Shown here: piece after piece, positions 62,615 through 64,000 of the stretch
How positions within the stretch are numbered: the stretch's first letter is position 1
How the letters are laid out: the number at the start of each line of letters is the position of its first letter
Assembly (NCBI RefSeq): GCF_014651615.1
Contig: NZ_BMXF01000003.1
Location: 310,001 to 374,000, forward strand
Direction: 5' to 3'
DNA length: 64,000 nt
DNA from: Persicitalea jodogahamensis
GTDB taxonomy: Bacteria > Bacteroidota > Bacteroidia > Cytophagales > Spirosomataceae
Program-made: the position numbers and the translations under genes
The notes under the pieces: model-generated
What the model saw: the letters and a program-made list of their open reading frames with translations, nothing else
Databases searched by the model: none
What the model was told of the DNA's origin: nothing

Positions 62615-63151
62615 ATGAACGATGCCCGATTCGAGGAAATTTACGAAGAATTCAAGGGGCTGGTCTATAACCTGGCGCTGAGCTACATCCATAATCAGGA
62701 GGACGCGCAGGACATTACGCAGGAAGTTTTTGTCAAGATTTACCAGCGCTATGGAAGTTATGACGCTGATAAATCGTCGCTAAAAACCTGGGTTTACCAG
62801 ATCACGATCAATCACTGTCTGGATTTCCTTAAAGCGCAAAAAGCCCAAAAACGATTCGGCTTCCTGACCGGATTGTTCAGTCCGATCACCAATGAGCCTA
62901 TTGCCGAAGCCAGTCATTTCGACCATCCCGGCGTGGCTCTGGAAGACAAAGAAGAAGTTCAACGTCTTTTTTCGATCATCGATACGCTGCCCGATAATCA
63001 GCGCACTGCCTTGATTCTGACCAAGATTGAAGACCGCTCGGTCAAGGAAGTGGCCGATATTATGAGCCTTACTCCCAAGGCCGTAGAGTCACTGGTGCAG
63101 CGGGCAAAAAATAATTTTTCAAAAAAATCAGGACGCACCGAAGGATTTTGA
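62615..63151 (+). CDS. ECF-type RNA polymerase sigma factor
   Basis: This 178-residue sigma-70 family factor has region 2 (YEEFKGLVYNLALSYIHNQE, DAQDITQEVFVKIYQRYG, TWVYQITINHCLDFLKAQ) and region 4 (LPDNQRTALILTKIEDRSVK, EVADIMSLTPKAVESLVQRA). It directs transcription of a stress or envelope regulon. The start is the ATG at 62615, not the TTG immediately before it. It is followed by a small membrane protein and a CpxP-like protein, suggesting a regulatory module. Confidence 0.93.
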   Translation: MNDARFEEIYEEFKGLVYNLALSYIHNQEDAQDITQEVFVKIYQRYGSYDADKSSLKTWVYQITINHCLDFLKAQKAQKRFGFLTGLFSPITNEPIAEASHFDHPGVALEDKEEVQRLFSIIDTLPDNQRTALILTKIEDRSVKEVADIMSLTPKAVESLVQRAKNNFSKKSGRTEGF

Positions 63152-63186
63152 AATTCATCTCGTATCACTAACCATAAGACCCGATC

Positions 63187-63465
63187 ATGAAAAACCACGA
63201 CAAACTTGACGGACTGAAAAAAATCAGCCGGGTGGACGCACCGCCCTTTCTGTTTACGCGAATCAAAGGACAAATAGAATCACTAAACCCAGTAGCCGAA
63301 GCCCCTCTGCCATGGAGATGGTCGTTCGCGACGGCTGCCATGATTGTCCTGGCGCTCAATACAGGAATACTTGTAGCAAAGCTGACTAGCCAACAAGAAA
63401 GCGGTGTTTCTGAGATTGTCTCCTCGATGCAATTGTCCAATCAAAACAGCTTTTACAATGAGTAA
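63187..63465 (+). CDS. small single-pass membrane protein, possible anti-sigma factor
   Basis: This 92-residue protein has a short cytoplasmic part (KLDGLKKISRVDAPPFLFTR, about 42 residues) and one membrane helix (about 47-66), then a short periplasmic tail. The arrangement and position after an ECF sigma gene suggest a minimal anti-sigma factor, but no zinc-binding ZAS motif (HxxxCxxC) is present. Its stop overlaps the next start (ATGAGTAA). Confidence 0.65.
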   Translation: MKNHDKLDGLKKISRVDAPPFLFTRIKGQIESLNPVAEAPLPWRWSFATAAMIVLALNTGILVAKLTSQQESGVSEIVSSMQLSNQNSFYNE

Positions 63466-63943
63466 AATAAAACTGCTGACCGCCGCTGTGGTAGGGCTGC
63501 TGATCGTCAATCTGGGACTCCTGGCTTTTCTGCTTATGAGCAAGCCAATGCGTCCGCCGGGTCGGGGTGGGCCAGGGCCGGGAAAGGAGGGGCCGAAGAT
63601 GCTTATTATAAAAAGACTGGATTTTGATAAAGATCAGGTGACTGCCTATGAGCAGTTGATTGGTCGCCATCAAGAGCTGGTGGAAGAGCTGAACCGGGAA
63701 ACGGGGGATACCAAGAATAATCTTTATTCCACCCTGGCGGATGAAAATCAATCGAAAAAGGATTCCCTAATCAGCCGCCTGGGCGACTTGCAGGAGCAAA
63801 TTGAACAAGTGCATTACAATCACTTTACCGATCTGAGAGGGCTTTGCCGGCCTGAGCAGCGGGAGCAATTTCAAGCATTGACCCAGGAACTAGCCGGGTA
63901 TTTTGGCGGGCCTAAAAATACTCCTCCCCACAGACAGAATTAG
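63458..63943 (+). CDS. CpxP/Spy-like periplasmic protein with membrane anchor
   Basis: This 161-residue protein starts at the ATG at 63458 with a hydrophobic N-terminus (AAVVGLLIVNLGLLAFLLMS), a Gly/Pro-rich linker (RPPGRGGPGPGKEGPK), and an all-helical region (LDFDKDQVTAYEQLIGRHQE, LQEQIEQVHYNHFTDLRGLC, FQALTQELAGYF). The pattern fits the CpxP/Spy/ZraP type of periplasmic stress or heavy-metal-sensing protein. It shares 8 bases with the upstream gene and probably senses envelope stress for the sigma module. Confidence 0.75.
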   Translation: MSKIKLLTAAVVGLLIVNLGLLAFLLMSKPMRPPGRGGPGPGKEGPKMLIIKRLDFDKDQVTAYEQLIGRHQELVEELNRETGDTKNNLYSTLADENQSKKDSLISRLGDLQEQIEQVHYNHFTDLRGLCRPEQREQFQALTQELAGYFGGPKNTPPHRQN

Positions 63944-63981
63944 GCTTCCCAAATTTCAAAGAACACTTACCGATAAATCAA

Positions 63982-64000
63982 ATGAATAAGACAATTATGT
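63982..64000 (+). CDS. start of a further gene, cut by the window end
   Basis: An ATG at 63982 opens a frame (MNKTIM) that runs out of the window and follows the CpxP-like gene by 38 bases. It could encode the next member of the sigma module. Only six codons are visible. Confidence 0.3.

Noticed and set aside
1-64000. Search by eye for CRISPR arrays, tRNA or rRNA genes, insertion sequences and prophage
   Set aside because: No regularly spaced direct repeats, cloverleaf-like tRNA signatures, transposases, integrases or phage structural genes were found.

Overview
The window looks like chromosome from a member of the Bacteroidota, most likely order Cytophagales (Spirosoma/Dyadobacter-like). 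The evidence is a SusC/SusD outer-membrane pair, many lipoproteins with short lipoboxes, LytS/LytTR two-component pairs, a hybrid-type propeller kinase, two periplasmic FKBP lipoproteins, a PafA-type alkaline phosphatase, DUF4494 and DUF2007 proteins, and repeated occurrences of the Bacteroidota promoter element TAnnTTTG just upstream of genes. No tRNA, rRNA, CRISPR array, insertion sequence or prophage was seen. Most of the window is ordinary, well-ordered chromosomal sequence.

Left part (1-11300): a glutathione peroxidase and a HigB-HigA toxin-antitoxin pair, then a minus-strand locus of five genes: SusC, SusD, a secreted type I phosphodiesterase-like alkaline phosphatase, a cytoplasmic HD-domain protein whose residues match the diiron phosphonate oxygenase PhnZ, and a secreted YncE propeller/phosphoesterase fusion. 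This is the most interesting region. It reads as a locus for capture, hydrolysis and oxidative C-P cleavage of an organophosphonate or phosphonate ester, which is a prediction and not an established pathway for this locus.

Middle part (11300-38300): purK, a very large NtrY-like orphan sensor kinase, an A-type Fe-S carrier-like protein lacking its C-terminal cysteines, mutS2, a divergent MFS transporter and Gfo/Idh/MocA oxidoreductase, DUF2007-cdsA, lpxH, a degenerate LytS-like kinase with an intact LytTR regulator, an OmpA-family protein, a 7TM-DISM LytS kinase, a secreted M43-like metalloprotease followed by an Ig-repeat protein, and small conserved proteins.

Right part (38300-64000): msrA, a DUF1080 protein with a propeller sensor kinase, a fasciclin lipoprotein, an alpha/beta hydrolase, ndk divergent from an nrnA-like DHH phosphoesterase that is followed by two FKBP lipoproteins, a PafA alkaline phosphatase, a LytS/LytTR pair, a phosphoglycerate-mutase-like phosphatase, a MenI-like thioesterase with menF and a CvfB-like S1 protein, two amidohydrolase-like proteins with lost metal motifs, a carboxynorspermidine synthase-like dehydrogenase, DUF456, and an ECF sigma factor/small membrane protein/CpxP-like module cut near the window end. 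Several gene ends, especially convergent ones, carry unusually long, near-perfect hairpins.
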